Of a stretch of 64,000 nucleotides of DNA, positions 51,719-64,000 are shown one piece after another. Each line of letters starts with the position of its first letter. Within the stretch, counting starts at the first letter, position 1. The position numbers were made by a program, and so were the translations under genes. This DNA is from Leclercia adecarboxylata (GTDB lineage Bacteria; Pseudomonadota; Gammaproteobacteria; Enterobacterales; Enterobacteriaceae). The notes under the pieces are model-generated. The model was not told where the DNA came from. It did no database searches and saw only the letters and a program-made list of their open reading frames with translations. The stretch lies in assembly GCA_901472455.1 (NCBI GenBank), contig LR590464.1, forward strand, positions 1,860,001 to 1,924,000, given 5' to 3'.

Positions 51719-53623
51719 ATGCGGTTATTTATTGCCGAAAAACCCAGCCTCGCCCGGGCGATTGCGGATGTATTACCCAAGCCGCATCGCAAGGGCGATG
51801 GTTATATCGAGTGCGGGAACGGGCAGGTGGTCACCTGGTGTATCGGCCACCTGCTGGAGCAGGCCCAGCCGGATGCCTACGACAGCCGCTACGCGCGCTG
51901 GAATCTCAACGATCTCCCTATCGTGCAGAAAAGTGGCAGCTGCAGCCACGCCCCGTCGGTGACCAAACAGCTCAACGTCATTAAGCGTCTGCTGAATGAC
52001 GCAGCAGAAGTGATCCACGCCGGTGACCCGGACAGAGAAGGGCAGCTGCTGGTGGACGAGGTACTGGATTACCTGAACCTCGCGCCAGAAAAACGCCACC
52101 AGGTAAAACGCTGTCTGATTAACGATCTCAACCCGCAGGCGGTAGAGCGTGCCATTTCGCGTCTGCGATCCAATAGCGAGTTTGTACCGCTGTGCGTGTC
52201 GGCGCTGGCCCGTGCCCGCGCCGACTGGCTGTACGGCATCAACATGACCCGCGCCTATACCATTCTCGGGCGTAACGCGGGTTATCAGGGAGTGCTGTCG
52301 GTGGGCCGCGTACAGACGCCGGTGCTGGGGCTGGTGGTGCGCCGTGATGAAGAAATTGAGAACTTTGTCGCCAAAGACTTCTTCGAAGTGAAGGCCCATA
52401 TTGTCACCCCGAAGGACGAACGCTTTACCGCCGTCTGGCAGCCGAGCGAGGCCTGCGAACCTTATCAGGATGAAGAGGGACGTCTGCTGCATCGTCCTCT
52501 GGCCGACCACGTGGTGACCCGCATTCAGGGCCAGCCCGCCGTCGTCACCAGCTATAACGATAAACGGGAATCAGAACCCGCGCCGCTGCCGTTTTCCCTT
52601 TCCGCTCTGCAGATCGAGGCTGCGAAACGCTACGGCCTGAGCGCGCAAAACGTGCTCGATATCTGCCAGAAGCTGTATGAAACGCATAAGCTGATTACCT
52701 ACCCGCGTTCTGATAGCCGCTATCTGCCGGAAGAGCATTTTGCCGGACGTCACGCGGTGCTGAACGCCATTGCCGCTCATGCTCCTGATTTAATGCCGCA
52801 GCCGGTGGTCAACCCGGATACGCGCAACCGCTGCTGGGACGATAAAAAGGTGGATGCTCACCACGCTATCATTCCGACCGCCCGCAGCAGTAAGGTCAGT
52901 CTGACCGAGAATGAGTCGAAGGTTTATAACCTTATTGCCCGTCAGTACCTGATGCAGTTCTGCCCGGATGCGCTGTTCCGCAAGTGCGTCATTGAGTTGG
53001 AGATCGCCAAAGGCAAGTTTATCGCCAAGGCACGCTTCCTCGCTGAAGCGGGCTGGCGCACGCTGCTGGGCAGTAAAGAGCGCGATGAAGAAAACGACGG
53101 CACGCCGCTGCCGGTGGTGAAAAAGGACGATGAGCTGCTGTGCGAGAAGGGCGAAGTGGTGGAGCGGCAGACTCAGCCGCCGCGCCACTTCACCGACGCG
53201 ACTATCCTCTCCGCCATGACCGGAATCGCCCGGTTTGTGCAGGATAAAGATCTGAAGAAGATCCTGCGCGCCACCGACGGGCTGGGAACGGAAGCGACCC
53301 GCGCCGGGATCATCGAGCTGCTGTTTAAACGCGGTTTTCTGCACAAGAAAGGGCGTTACATCCACGCGACGGATGCAGGAAAGGCGCTGATCCACTCCCT
53401 GCCGGAGATGGCCGCAAGACCGGATATGACCGCGCACTGGGAATCAGTGCTGACCCAGATCAGCGAAAAACAGTGTCGATATCAGGATTTTATGCAGCCG
53501 CTGGTGGGCACGTTATTCGATCTGATTAACCAGGCGCGGAACACATCCGTCAGGGATTTTCGTGGCATGGTTGCGCCGGGTGGCGACAAGAAGAAAAAGT
53601 TTAAGAAGAAGAGTACGGCCTGA
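51719..53623 (+). CDS. topB: TopB, DNA topoisomerase III
   Basis: 634 residues. Toprim domain begins [20 protein letters not shown] and carries the acidic triad GDPDREGQ. The active-site Tyr is in [14 protein letters not shown]. The C terminus is basic ([14 protein letters not shown]) but shorter than in E. coli (653 residues). Residues about 73-82 read [10 protein letters not shown] where the family has [10 protein letters not shown]: a missing C near 51931 and an extra C near 51953 compensate each other and leave the gene open. Decatenates DNA with RecQ. Coupled to selD. Confidence 0.96.
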   Translation: MRLFIAEKPSLARAIADVLPKPHRKGDGYIECGNGQVVTWCIGHLLEQAQPDAYDSRYARWNLNDLPIVQKSGSCSHAPSVTKQLNVIKRLLNDAAEVIHAGDPDREGQLLVDEVLDYLNLAPEKRHQVKRCLINDLNPQAVERAISRLRSNSEFVPLCVSALARARADWLYGINMTRAYTILGRNAGYQGVLSVGRVQTPVLGLVVRRDEEIENFVAKDFFEVKAHIVTPKDERFTAVWQPSEACEPYQDEEGRLLHRPLADHVVTRIQGQPAVVTSYNDKRESEPAPLPFSLSALQIEAAKRYGLSAQNVLDICQKLYETHKLITYPRSDSRYLPEEHFAGRHAVLNAIAAHAPDLMPQPVVNPDTRNRCWDDKKVDAHHAIIPTARSSKVSLTENESKVYNLIARQYLMQFCPDALFRKCVIELEIAKGKFIAKARFLAEAGWRTLLGSKERDEENDGTPLPVVKKDDELLCEKGEVVERQTQPPRHFTDATILSAMTGIARFVQDKDLKKILRATDGLGTEATRAGIIELLFKRGFLHKKGRYIHATDAGKALIHSLPEMAARPDMTAHWESVLTQISEKQCRYQDFMQPLVGTLFDLINQARNTSVRDFRGMVAPGGDKKKKFKKKSTA

Positions 53624-53630
53624 AAATTCG

Positions 53631-53690
53631 CCGGGTGGCGCGACGCTCACCCCGGCCTGAGTTTTTCGCCCTCTCCCTTGAGAAGAGGGC
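53631..53690. repeat. REP-like element and terminator between topB and gdhA
   Basis: CGCCGGGTGGCGCGACGCTC with ACCCCGGC is a REP-like palindrome. It is followed by a GCCCTCT/AGAGGGC hairpin (53668-53690) with TTTTT on its left, which can end gdhA transcription from the minus strand. Confidence 0.7.
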
Positions 53691-53696
53691 GCAGAA

Positions 53697-55045
<1,349 letters not shown>

Positions 55046-55283
55046 ATCGATAAGTTCCTCTAATATTTTGGGATTATTTTATTTGTAACAAAAAGATGCA
55101 TGTTGTTGTGTTTTTCGACTATACCACCCGATGCGCTTTGTGACGCAAGCTAAATTTTGTCCTCAAGTTAAATTCATTACATGTGCCGGGTCATAACAAA
55201 AAACGATGATCGGCGGGATTAAAGCTTCCCGTGTTTTTTTACCGTTATAGTGAATATCAGAACACAACAGGAAGAAGCGTCCG

Positions 55284-55560
55284 ATGAAGCGTATTGTGAT
55301 GGCTGTTTTGCTTGGGGTTTTCGGCGGCCGGCAGTCAGGCCGACCAGCGGTTTGGTACCGGGGTGGATGTGAATATCCCGCCGGAGATCTTCAGCTCCAG
55401 CGGTCAGCGCCCGCCGCCGTGCAACCAGTGCTGCATCTATCAGGATCAGAACTATTCCGAAGGGGCGGTGGTGAAGGCCGACGGGGTGTTATTGCAGTGC
55501 CAGCGCGATCAGAATGCCATCAGCACTAATCCGCTGGTCTGGCGTCGCGTAAGAGAATAA
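55284..55560 (+). CDS. ynjH: YnjH, DUF1496 secreted protein (one frameshift)
   Basis: MKRIVMAVLLG begins a signal peptide. After correcting one base near 55320 it continues SAAGSQADQRFGTGVDVNIP and NQCCIYQDQNYSEGAV to NPLVWRRVRE, aligning with E. coli YnjH (about 91 residues). The CNQCC cluster suggests disulfides in the periplasm. Function unknown. AGGAAG ribosome site. Its 3' end overlaps convergent nudG. Confidence 0.9.
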
Positions 55561-55937
55561 ACGCCTCCAGCAGGGGGGATATCCGCCGGGGCAAGATCGT
55601 AGCTCAGCGCCTCGCGCGGAGAGCACCACGCCAGCTGGCTGTGATAGTGCGTTTCGGGCGTGCCGGTAAACGCCGGCACGTGCCAGGCGTGCAGAGTGAT
55701 AAGCCGCTGCGACACTTCACGCTGGTGGCTGGCGATATAGCGCGCGGGCCGGGCCTCGATGCCCAGCTCTTCGCGCAGCTCACGTACCAGGGCGTCGGGC
55801 TGCGTCTCTCCCGCCTCCACTTTGCCCCCGGCAAACTCCCACAAACCGGGTTGATCCGCTTGCAGCGGGCGCTGCGCCAGTAAAATTTTGCCATCCTGTT
55901 CGAGAATAGCGCAAACAACATCGAGTGTTTTTAGCAT
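55526..55937 (-). CDS. nudG: NudG, CTP/oxidised-nucleotide pyrophosphohydrolase (one frameshift)
   Basis: Nudix box in GGKVEAGETQPDALVRELREELGI (GX5EX7REUXEEXGU, all Glu present). An extra C near 55578 diverts the C terminus; corrected it reads LAPADIPLLEAFILLRDARPAD with a stop at 55526. MLKTLDVVCAIL is taken as the start by alignment with E. coli. Hydrolyses CTP, 5-hydroxy-CTP and oxidised dNTPs to monophosphates. The last 35 bp overlap ynjH. Confidence 0.92.
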
Positions 55938-56006
55938 GGTCGTCAATAATGAGTGAGAGAGAAAGCGTTAGGATCTGCGTACTTATTAGCGACCAGGGAG
56001 CATCCT

Positions 56007-56581
56007 GTGAAAGAGTCACCGCCAGTCTGGGTTAAACCCATCGAATCCATCCCCGCCAGTTTAACGCCAATCGCCAGGATGCAGAAAAAACATTATGGCG
56101 CGGTGCTTAACCCGCTGCGCTGGTGGGGGAGAATGCCCCGGCTGTTCTGGCTGGTGGCGCTGTTTGTCGGGTATCTCGAACGTAAAAAAATCGCCTCCTC
56201 GATCCGGTGCTGCGTTCGCTGCTGATGACCCGCGTCTCTCAGGTGTGCCATTGCGCGTTCTGCATCGATGCCAATGCGTTACGTCTGGCGCAACGCAGCG
56301 GCGGAATGGCAAAGGTAGAGGCCGTTGCAACATGGCGCGACAGCACGCTCTTCAGCGACCAGGAGCGCGCTGCACTGGCCTATGCCGAGGCGGTTTCCGC
56401 TACCCCGCCGGTGGTTGACGATGCACTAAAAGCCGCATTGCGCCACCACTTCAGCGAACAGGCGATTACGGAGATGACCTCGTTGCTCGCTTTTCAGAAC
56501 CTGTCAGCGCGTTTCAATGCCGCGCTGGATATCCCCTCGCAAGGGTTATGCGTCATGCCTGGAGAAAAACACGATGCTTGA
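56007..56581 (+). CDS. ynjA: YnjA-like carboxymuconolactone decarboxylase/AhpD-family protein (one frameshift)
   Basis: From GTG 56007 (AGGGAG upstream) with one indel near 56198: HYGAVLNPLRWWGRMP, FVGYLERKK, then SLLMTRVSQVCHCAFCIDANA with a CxxC redox pair, SLLAFQNLSARFNAALDIP at the end. Clearly related to E. coli YnjA (about 190 residues). The CxxC is typical of alkylhydroperoxidase-like proteins. In E. coli ynjA precedes ynjB on the same strand; here it lies before ynjF, overlapping it by 8 bp. Confidence 0.85.
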
Positions 56582-57206
56582 CCGTCACCTCCACCCGCGC
56601 CTGAAACCGCTACTCAACCGGCTGGTGATGAGACTGGATAAACCGGAGATCAGCCCGGACGGCATAACGTTGATCGGCTTTGCCATCGGCGTGCTGGCCT
56701 TGCCGTTTCTGGCGCTGGGCTGGTATCTGGCGGCGCTGGTGGCCATTGTACTGAACCGCCTGCTGGACGGACTGGATGGCGCACTGGCGCGACGCAGAGA
56801 ATTAACCGATGCCGGTGGCTTTCTTGATATCGCCCTCGATTTTCTGTTTTATGCCCTCGTGCCCTTTGGCTTTGCCCTCGCGGATCCCGCGCTTAATGCG
56901 CTGCCAGCCGCCTGGCTGCTGTTTGCCTTTATTGGCACCGGCAGCAGCTTCCTGGCGTTTGCCACGCTGGCCGCGAAGCATGACATCGACAATCCGGGCT
57001 ATGCCCACAAGTCGTTTTACTATCTGGGTGGGCTAACGGAAGGAACCGAAACCATATTGCTGTTTGTGCTTTTCTGCCTGTTCCCGGCGCACTTTGCATG
57101 GCTGGCGTGGGTTTTTGGCGCGTTGTGCTGGCTCACCACCGCAACGCGCATCTGGAGTGGTTATCTGACGCTGAAAGAGGCTCAGCGTCAGGCAGGATCA
57201 GAGTGA
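56574..57206 (+). CDS. ynjF: YnjF, CDP-alcohol phosphatidyltransferase-family membrane protein
   Basis: 210 residues with the CDP-alcohol transferase signature DGLDGALARRRELTDAGGFLD (DG-x2-DG-x2-AR-x8-G-x3-D) near residues 64-88 and several membrane spans. Catalyses exchange of the CMP group on CDP-alcohols; its substrates are unknown. The start overlaps ynjA, and the stop overlaps convergent ynjE by 9 bp. Confidence 0.92.
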   Translation: MLDRHLHPRLKPLLNRLVMRLDKPEISPDGITLIGFAIGVLALPFLALGWYLAALVAIVLNRLLDGLDGALARRRELTDAGGFLDIALDFLFYALVPFGFALADPALNALPAAWLLFAFIGTGSSFLAFATLAAKHDIDNPGYAHKSFYYLGGLTEGTETILLFVLFCLFPAHFAWLAWVFGALCWLTTATRIWSGYLTLKEAQRQAGSE

Positions 57207-58507
57207 CGCGTCTGGCCCGCGTTCACCGGTAGCAACCGGATTCTGCGGGTTGCTGCTCCATTCGTACCAGCCGCCGTCATAGACGCCGACATTTTTCCAG
57301 CCCATCGCCCGGGCATACATAAAGGTTTCCGATGCCCGCCAGCCGGTGCCGCAGTAAAACGCCACCTGCTGATCCAGGCAGAATATGCCACTGCTTCCAC
57401 ATCGCGGCGATATCCTCTGCGCTACGCATGGTTCCATCCGGGTTATGGAAATCTTCCATATGGGTAGAGTCACTTCCGGCATGACCCCAGCGTGCGCCTG
57501 CGATCTCGCCTTTTGGCTTAATGTAGCTGTAGCCGCTGGTCACGCCGGTAAATTCCGGCCAGGAGCGGATGCTCACCAGAGAAGCATCCTTGCGGTGCAG
57601 CAGGCCACGCGCCTGTTCGGTATTCAGCATCAGCTGTGGCTGACCCGGGATCGGCGCGCCAAAATCGGCCGCTGGCGTCACTTTATTCGGTGTGCCGCGT
57701 TGAACCGGCAGTTTTGCACTGTCCCAGGCTTTCCAGCCGCCATCCAGCAGGCGAACATCTTTCACCCCGGCATAGAGCATGATCTGCGCCACGCGCGCGG
57801 CGGCATACACGTCGCGGCCATAGAGGATCACCGTGGTGTCATGGCGAATGCCATGTTTTGCCAGGCATCGCTTTGAGATCCGCATCAGAAACTTTGTTCC
57901 ACAGCGGCTCGCTTTCCACTTCATTGGTGTCGATATAGTCTGCGCCGGGGATGTGGCTCCAGCAGATAAAATTTCGGTGCGCCCCAGGCCGCTTCAATCA
58001 CTTTCCACTCGCCGGCAGGCGCAGCCGTGACCGGCTTACCCTGCTGGAGCTGGTGCAGCCACTGCGGGTAGACCAGTTGCTCGAAGTGGGCGAGACGCTG
58101 GAGACGCGCCGGGGTTTGCAGGGCATCACTCAACAACGTGACCTGGCTGAAACCCGCCTGATTCAGCCGCGCCTTAACGGCCTGGTTATCGCTGTCGCTA
58201 CCGTATAGGGCAACCGGCGTGGTCGGCGTGAGCTGGTGCTGCGAAGCCCAGGCTTTCAGCTGGGTCTCGTTCATCGCCCCAAGCCAACTGGCGGAAAGGT
58301 TCAGCGCGGCAGGCTCGTGGCCGGACGGCCGTTCAGGGTCTGCGGCCAGCCGTTGTAGAAGGCGCTGGCGCGGGTGTCAATCAGGGCGCCTTGCTGTTGC
58401 TGAAGCGCTGTCAGCGTGAGGGAAGGTGCCATTTCAGCGGCAAAAGAAGAGAAAGCGGCGAGACCTAAAGCGGCGGTCAGCGCGGTCAGTTGAGAAACAC
58501 GTTTCAT
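57198..58507 (-). CDS. ynjE: YnjE, three-domain rhodanese sulfurtransferase (several frameshifts)
   Basis: Signal peptide-like N terminus MKRVSQLTALTAALGLAAFS. Three rhodanese domains: first IDTRASAFYNGWPQTLNG, second KHGIRHDTTVILYGRDVY, third with the active-site loop FYCGTGWRASETFMYARAMG (Cys near 57356). Breaks near 58310, 57955, 57870 and 57375. Corrected, it follows E. coli YnjE (435 residues). E. coli YnjE transfers sulfur and has been linked to molybdopterin synthesis. It sits downstream of the ynjBCD transporter genes on the same strand. Confidence 0.9.
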
Positions 58508-58594
58508 CGAAAAGCCCGATCGTAAAGAAATGAGCCGTGATTGTGGCAACCTGCCAGCCAAAAAACGTTGCGTTTGCGCAGGATGTCATGGAAT

Positions 58595-59227
58595 TCATTG
58601 CCAGCCCGCCATCGGCAGCACGCGCCCGTTCGGGGGAATATCTTCGTCATCGTGCGTCACCTGTACCACCGGGATCTGCCGGGTGCGCACTTCCGCGAAC
58701 ACCCAACGGCGAAACTGGTCGCGCAGGTTTTTATCCAGGCGGCTAAAAGGCTCATCGAGCAGCAGCGCCTGCGGCTGGGCCAGCAGGGCGCGGAGCAGAC
58801 TCACCCGGGCGCGCTGGCCGCCGGAGAGCGTGGCGGGGTCGCGATGAAAAAAGCCGTTCAGTTCGGCGGCGTCCAGCGCCGCAATCACCGCCTGCTGTCG
58901 GCGCTCGCCTTTTATCGCCGCCGGAAGCGCCAGCAGCAAATTCTGCCCAACGCTGAAGTGATCGAAGAGCAAGGCATCCTGAAACAGCAGGCCCAGTCCG
59001 CGCTGCTCGGTGGGCAGGGCGTCACAGCGCCGGGCGTTGATCCACAGCTCCCTGCGGCGCGAAAATCGCCGGGCAGGGCACCTGCCATCCAGGCAAACAG
59101 CGACGATTTACCGCTGCCGGATGGGCCCATCAGGGTGAGAATTTCGCCAGGCTGCACGCTGAAGTTAACGTTTGTGCAGCAGCGTCGTGTGGCGCAGCGC
59201 GAGCGAAACATCCTTAACCATCAGCAT
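58595..59227 (-). CDS. ynjD: YnjD, ABC transporter ATPase (frameshifted)
   Basis: Walker A GPSGSGKSSL, signature LSGGQRARVSLLRAL, Walker B ALLLDEPFSRLD, H-loop THDDED. Breaks near 59165 and 59070 split it; total about 210 residues. Start ATG 59227 overlaps the ynjC stop (TAATG). Energises the YnjBCD importer; the substrate is not established (thiamine or related compounds have been suggested for the family). Confidence 0.9.
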
Positions 59228-60774
59228 TAACGTAACCCCTGGTCGAAAACGGCCAACCAGCCGGGAAATCAGGATGCAGGCGGCGAAGACCAGCATCGGC
59301 AACAGCAATTGCCACAGCGGCCTGGGCCGCCAGCACGGCGCTATTGCCCCCGCTGCTGGAGCGCCACGGCGTCGGTGGTCAGGGTGGCGAACCGTCCGCT
59401 GGCCCAGCCACAGGGTGGGCAGATACTGCGCCATGCTGACGGAAAACCCGACGGCAAAGGCGGTGAGCGCCGGCGGATCATCTGCGGACATTTGACCAGC
59501 CAGAATATTTTAAGCGATCCCCATCCCAGAGTGCGGCAATCAGGATCAGGCGCGGATCGGAGTCGGCGCCAGGCGGGCTGCATTACCAGCAGCATCCACG
59601 GCAACACCCACAGTAAATGCCCCCACAACACAGCGCTCCATTGCCCGTCGAGCTGCAGGCAGCAAGGCCAATTGATACTGCCCGGCCACCAGCGGCAGGG
59701 CGGGGGAGGGCCAGCGGTAGCCAGACCCAGAAGCCGCCGCGCTGCGGGCTCCACTCCAGCCAGAGCAGGATCATCCCCAGGGCAAGCACCGCCGAAGCGA
59801 GGCCCAGCGTCAGGCTCTCGCCCGCCGTCTCGCGGGAGACGCTGGCATTGCCTGCCGTGAGCACCAGTATTGCCACGCTGACGATCCCCACCAACGGCAG
59901 CAGCACGCCGCAGGCGCGGTCCCACCCTTAGCGGGCGCGGTATCGGGGCGCTTCCCGGAGATATCCGGGATAGTGCGGCGCCAGCGTTGCCAGCCGATAA
60001 ACAACGCGACAGCGATCAGTTCCAGCAGCACCAACAGGATCACGCACACCAGCATCCCCTTCGCCTGCTGTTGCGCATCCCCCTGCGAAAGCCACTGCCA
60101 GGCCAGCACGGCGAGGGTGGGGGGATTACCGGGCCCGAGGATCAGAGCCACGTCCACCGCCGACAGCGTCCAGGCGATCACCGCCAGCATCACTGCCCCC
60201 CAGCGCGGGGCGCAATGGCAGGCAGGATCAGCCAGCGTAGCGCCTGCCAGCGGCTATAGCCCAGGGTTCGCAGGAGCGTGACTTTTTGCGCCAACGCTTT
60301 TTCCGGAAGCGAGGCGTAAATGGCCCAGACAACAAAGGCGCTCTCCTTGACGGCAAGGGTCACGCCCAGCCCAATCCCGTAGGCGATCCATAACCGGCGA
60401 GCAAAACGAACAGACGCCGGTAAAGTTCACCGCCTTCGGCAAACATCAGCAGCACGCTGACGGCAAAGGCCACATGAGGGATCGCCAGCAGCCAAGGCAG
60501 GTGATTACACAGCCGCCGCCAGCGGCTGCCGGGCCACAGCGCAGCCACCACCGCCAGCGCCAGGAGCAGCGCGCCGGCGGCGGCAATCAGGGTGGACACC
60601 AGGGTGGCGATCAGCGCCTGCGGCAACTGCGGATCCGTCGCCAGCGCACGCCAATTGTCCAGAGAGAAAACCGGCGGTAACAGCAGGGGCAAAGGCGGGC
60701 AGCAGCGGCAGATAAACTGCCGCCATCAGTGCCCATGCGAGCCAGCTTAGTGGGTGCCGTAGCGACGCAGCCAT
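59227..60774 (-). CDS. ynjC: YnjC, ABC transporter permease (many frameshifts)
   Basis: About 513 residues when reassembled, a fused double permease with about 12 spans. Recognisable parts: LSWLAWALMAAVYLPLLPAF (start), LLAIPHVAFAVSVLLMFAEG, TLSAVDVALILGPGNPPTLA and FAVGFSVSMAQYLPTLWLGQ, ending SRLVGRFRQGLR. The frame changes at least six times. The start lies inside the 3' end of ynjB (28-bp overlap), and the stop overlaps the ynjD start. Inner membrane component of YnjBCD. Confidence 0.85.
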
Positions 60775-61922
60775 GCCTGCTCCAGCGCATTAACCCAGGC
60801 GGCGTGGGGTTCGCCGAGCGTTGCAGGTAAATCGGTTGGAATAAACTGGCGCAGCTGTGTGGCCTCAGCGGCGGGCACTTTTTGCGGATCCAGCACGCTC
60901 GGATCGCCCCAGTTGGCCGGGTCGGCCTTGCGGATCTGCGCCTGCGGGGAAAGTAAAAAGTTGGCGACCACTTTTGCGCCTGCGCTGGCAGAGGCATTGG
61001 CCGGGATGGTGACGAAGTGTACGTTGCCAATCATCCCCTGTTGAAAACCGAAGCTGTAGCTGTCAGCGGGCAATGCTTTGCTGTTCACTTGTTGCCGGGC
61101 ATGGGCCGGATTAAAAGTGATCGACAGGTGTAAGTTGCCACTGGCCAGCAAGGCATCCATCCGCGCCGGAGACGGCGGGGAAATCCTTGCCCTCACGCCA
61201 CAGATGAGGATGCAGTTTATCCAGATAAGCCCACAGCGGGGCGGTGACGGCGGCAAAGGTGGCGCTGTCCGGCGGCTGTTTTAGCGCGTCGGGTTGGGTG
61301 GTCTGGGTCAGAAGGATCTGTTCCAGAAACGCGGTGCCGGTAAAGTCAGGCGGGCGCGGGTAGGTAACAGTGCCAGGATGTTGCGTGGCATACTCCAGCA
61401 GCGCCTCGGGATCCTTAAGGGGGTGCGGCAGGGTCTGACGGCTGGCGATAAAGGTGAGTTGCGCGCTGGCCCCACGGGGATTCAGCCCCTTCCGTCGGAA
61501 TGGCGAAATCTTCTGTCACCGGTTTATGAGTGTCGACGTAACGCCAGTTGGGAAGGCTTTGCGCCCACCCGGTCTGCAACAACCCGGCGGTTTTCAGGGT
61601 GCGGAAGTTCTCGCCGTTGACCCACAGCAGATCAACCGAGCCGTTGGTTTTTCGCCCGGCGCTGGCCTCGGTCTGGATACGCTTCACCGCATCTGCCGCA
61701 TCCGCCAGACGGACAATCTTCAGGTTAATGGCGTAGTGGCTTTTCATCTCGCCGCTCACCCAGTCCAGGTAGCGGTTCACCGCCTCGTCGCCGCCCCCAG
61801 GCATTAAACCAGACGGTCTGGCCCCGGGCATCCTCTTTGGTTTTCTGCCAGCCGTCATCAGCCAGCGCCGGTCCTGCGATCAACAGGCCGGTCAATAACA
61901 TGCAAAAACGCACACGGCGCAT
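60747..61922 (-). CDS. ynjB: YnjB, ABC transporter substrate-binding protein (frameshifted)
   Basis: Signal peptide MRRVRFCMLLTGLLIAGPALA then DDGWQKTKEDARGQTVWF. Further segments: GGDEAVNRYLDWVSGEMKSH, NGSVDLLWVNGENFRTLKTA and FQQGMIGNVHFVTIPANASA, ending WLRRYGTH. Breaks near 61800, 61475 and 61165. About 389 residues as in E. coli. Periplasmic binding protein of the thiamine/polyamine-like class that delivers ligand to YnjC. Confidence 0.9.
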
Positions 61923-61934
61923 AATGCCCCCCTG

Positions 61935-62622
61935 TTATAAAGACGTTCGGGAAAAGCGGGCGAACAGCCAGCGGGTGATAAGCGGCAGCAGCCCCAGTAG
62001 CGTAAAGGCAAAAACCACGCCCGGCGAGAGGATATCATGCAGCGACGTTATCTGCCCCAACTGGTGGCCCGCATTGAGATAGACAATAGCCCCCGGTAAC
62101 ATCCCAAGCTGGCTAACCCACCAGTAGCGCCATACCCCAAGGCGCGTTACCCCGGCGAGCAGGTTAACCACAAAAGAACGGGAACAATGGCATCAGACGC
62201 AGGGCAAACAGATAAAATGCCCCGTCACGCGCCACCCCGTCATTAACGGTGCGCATCTGCCCGGCAAAGCGGTGCTGCACCCAGTCGCGCAGCAGATAAC
62301 GGCTGACCAGCATCGCCAGCGTGGCGCCCAGCGTCGAGGCGAAAGAGACCAGCAGGATCCCCGGCCAGAGACCGAACAGCGCCCGCCGAGCAGGGTCAGC
62401 AACGCCGCCCCCGGCAAAGACAGGGTGGTCACCAGCACATAGAGAATAAAATAGAGTGCAGCGCTCTGACGCGGAGCCTGCTGGCAGTAAAGCAGGCAGC
62501 GCCTGATGCCGCGCCTGAAGATTTTCCAGCGTTACGCTGCCGGGCGGCAGTTGAGTATAAATAACAACAAATGCGCCCAGAAGGGCGCACATCAGGATAA
62601 TTTTACGGGCGTTTGTCGCCAT
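61935..62622 (-). CDS. ydjZ: TVP38/TMEM64-family membrane protein (YdjX/YdjZ type; frameshifted)
   Basis: About 228 residues with five or six spans. LFGLWPGILLVSFASTLGAT and ARDGAFYLFALRLMPLFPFF are the DedA/TVP38 core with its conserved Arg and Pro. After an indel near 62168 the frame continues LVNLLAGVTRLGVWRYWWVS. Another break lies near 62440. Closest to E. coli YdjZ. The start codon directly follows the xthA stop, and ynjB begins 12 bp after its end, so all are probably co-transcribed. No ydjY gene lies between. Confidence 0.82.
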
Positions 62623-63437
62623 TCATTTGACGTCGAACGTCGCCCATACCGGGGCGTGGTCGGACGGTCTTTCCATGCTGCGGATTTCGTAGTCGATCCC
62701 GGTTTCGACACAGCGCTCTGCCAACACGGAGCTTGCCAGCAGCAGGTCGATACGCAGGCCGCGGTTATCATCAAACCCCTTTGGAGCGATAATCGAACCA
62801 TGAGAAGCGATCCTGAGTCTCCGGGTTGGCGTGGCGGAACGTATCCACCAGACCCCAGTCCATCAGGACGCGCCATCCACTCGCGCTCTTCCGGCAGGAA
62901 GGAGCATTTCCCGGCGGCGCAGCCAGCGCTTGCGGCTGTCTTCGCCGATGCCGATATCCAGGTCAGTGTGGCTGATGTTCATGTCGCCCATGATCAACAC
63001 CGGGTTCTCTTTTTTCAGCTCGGTTTCGAGGTACGACTGCAGATCCTGGTAGAACTTCTCTTTGGCCGGGAATTTCAGGCGGGTGGTCGCGGCTCTCGCC
63101 CTGCGGGAAGTAACCGTTGATCACAGTGATGTTGCCAAGCGGTGAAGGAATTTCCGCCATGATGATACGACGCTGGGACTCTTCGTTGTCGCCCGGGAAG
63201 CCGCGACGCACGGAGACAGGGGTCTCTTTAGTGAGCAGCGCCACACCGTAATGGCCCTTCTGGCCATGATAAAAGACGTTGTAGCCCAGTTTCGCCACCT
63301 CTTCGAGAGGGAACATGTCGTCGTGGACTTTTGTCTCCTGCAGGCCGATAACGTCAGGCTGATGTTGATCAACGATGGCTTGCAGTTGATGAGGACGGGC
63401 GCGCAGGCCGTTGATATTAAAAGAGACAAATTTCATA
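62623..63437 (-). CDS. xthA: XthA, exonuclease III (several frameshifts)
   Basis: Start [18 protein letters not shown] (metal Asn). Then [16 protein letters not shown] (catalytic Glu), [15 protein letters not shown], then after breaks [20 protein letters not shown] (Asp-Asn) and the [12 protein letters not shown] end (His). The frame shifts near 63090, 62930, 62868 and 62790. Corrected length is close to the 268 residues of E. coli. AP endonuclease and 3'-5' exonuclease on double-stranded DNA. Confidence 0.93.

Positions 63438-64000
<563 letters not shown>

Overview
The window is chromosomal DNA from an enterobacterium. From about 28 kb to the right edge, nearly every gene has an obvious E. 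coli K-12 counterpart (yeaQ, yoaJK, dgcP, yeaO, nimT/nimR, yeaL, yeaHG, mipA, yeaE, yeaD, gapA, msrB, yeaC, pncA, ansA, sppA, ydjA, selD, topB, gdhA, ynjH, nudG, the ynj genes, xthA, astC). These lie in a broadly E. coli-like order with a few extra genes. Identity levels and the extras fit the Enterobacter/Lelliottia/Leclercia side of Enterobacteriaceae, but the genus cannot be fixed from this sequence alone.

Positions 1-8250 are accessory. The left end is the distal part of a prophage: a tail-spike-like SGNH hydrolase, a secreted Sel1-repeat protein, two SOS-controlled modules with good LexA boxes, a UmuD'-like protein, a small membrane peptide and a zinc-ribbon protein. The prophage ends at a duplicated 3' end of icd (like icdC beside e14). 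A copy of the tmRNA 3' end, another classic attachment core, lies 400 bp inside that boundary. From 5.9 to 8.2 kb the DNA is gene-poor, with a broken VOC-family gene, small orphan genes, a tandem repeat and an 11-G tract.

Positions 8258-27250 hold a type I secretion operon: a TolC-family outer membrane channel, a LapB-like ABC transporter, a HlyD-like adaptor, and an adhesin of about 3,757 residues. The adhesin has a BapA-type N terminus, 14 cadherin-like repeats of exactly 303 bp, propeller-like blades, Ig-like domains and a non-RTX C terminus. The last gene encodes a TPR-sulfotransferase fusion of about 896 residues whose ATG overlaps the adhesin stop codon (ATGA). The operon closes with a terminator. 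A sulfotransferase translationally coupled to a secreted giant adhesin is the most interesting system here.

Positions 27.2-64 kb are conserved housekeeping and stress genes: c-di-GMP enzymes, a nitroimidazole exporter with its regulator, a putative copper TonB receptor, the yeaGH stress kinase pair with a sigma-54 promoter, glycolytic gapA, NAD and asparagine catabolism, signal peptide peptidase, selenophosphate synthesis, topoisomerase III, glutamate dehydrogenase, an ABC/rhodanese cluster, exonuclease III and the start of the arginine-succinyltransferase operon.

One property affects every entry. Single-base indels, mostly +1 beside short homopolymers, break many genes, including gapA and gdhA (five separate insertions). 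Corrected lengths match the families, so I read these as sequencing or assembly errors and annotate such genes at full length. Genuine pseudogenes are called only for the icd 3' copy and the first SOS-gene remnant.
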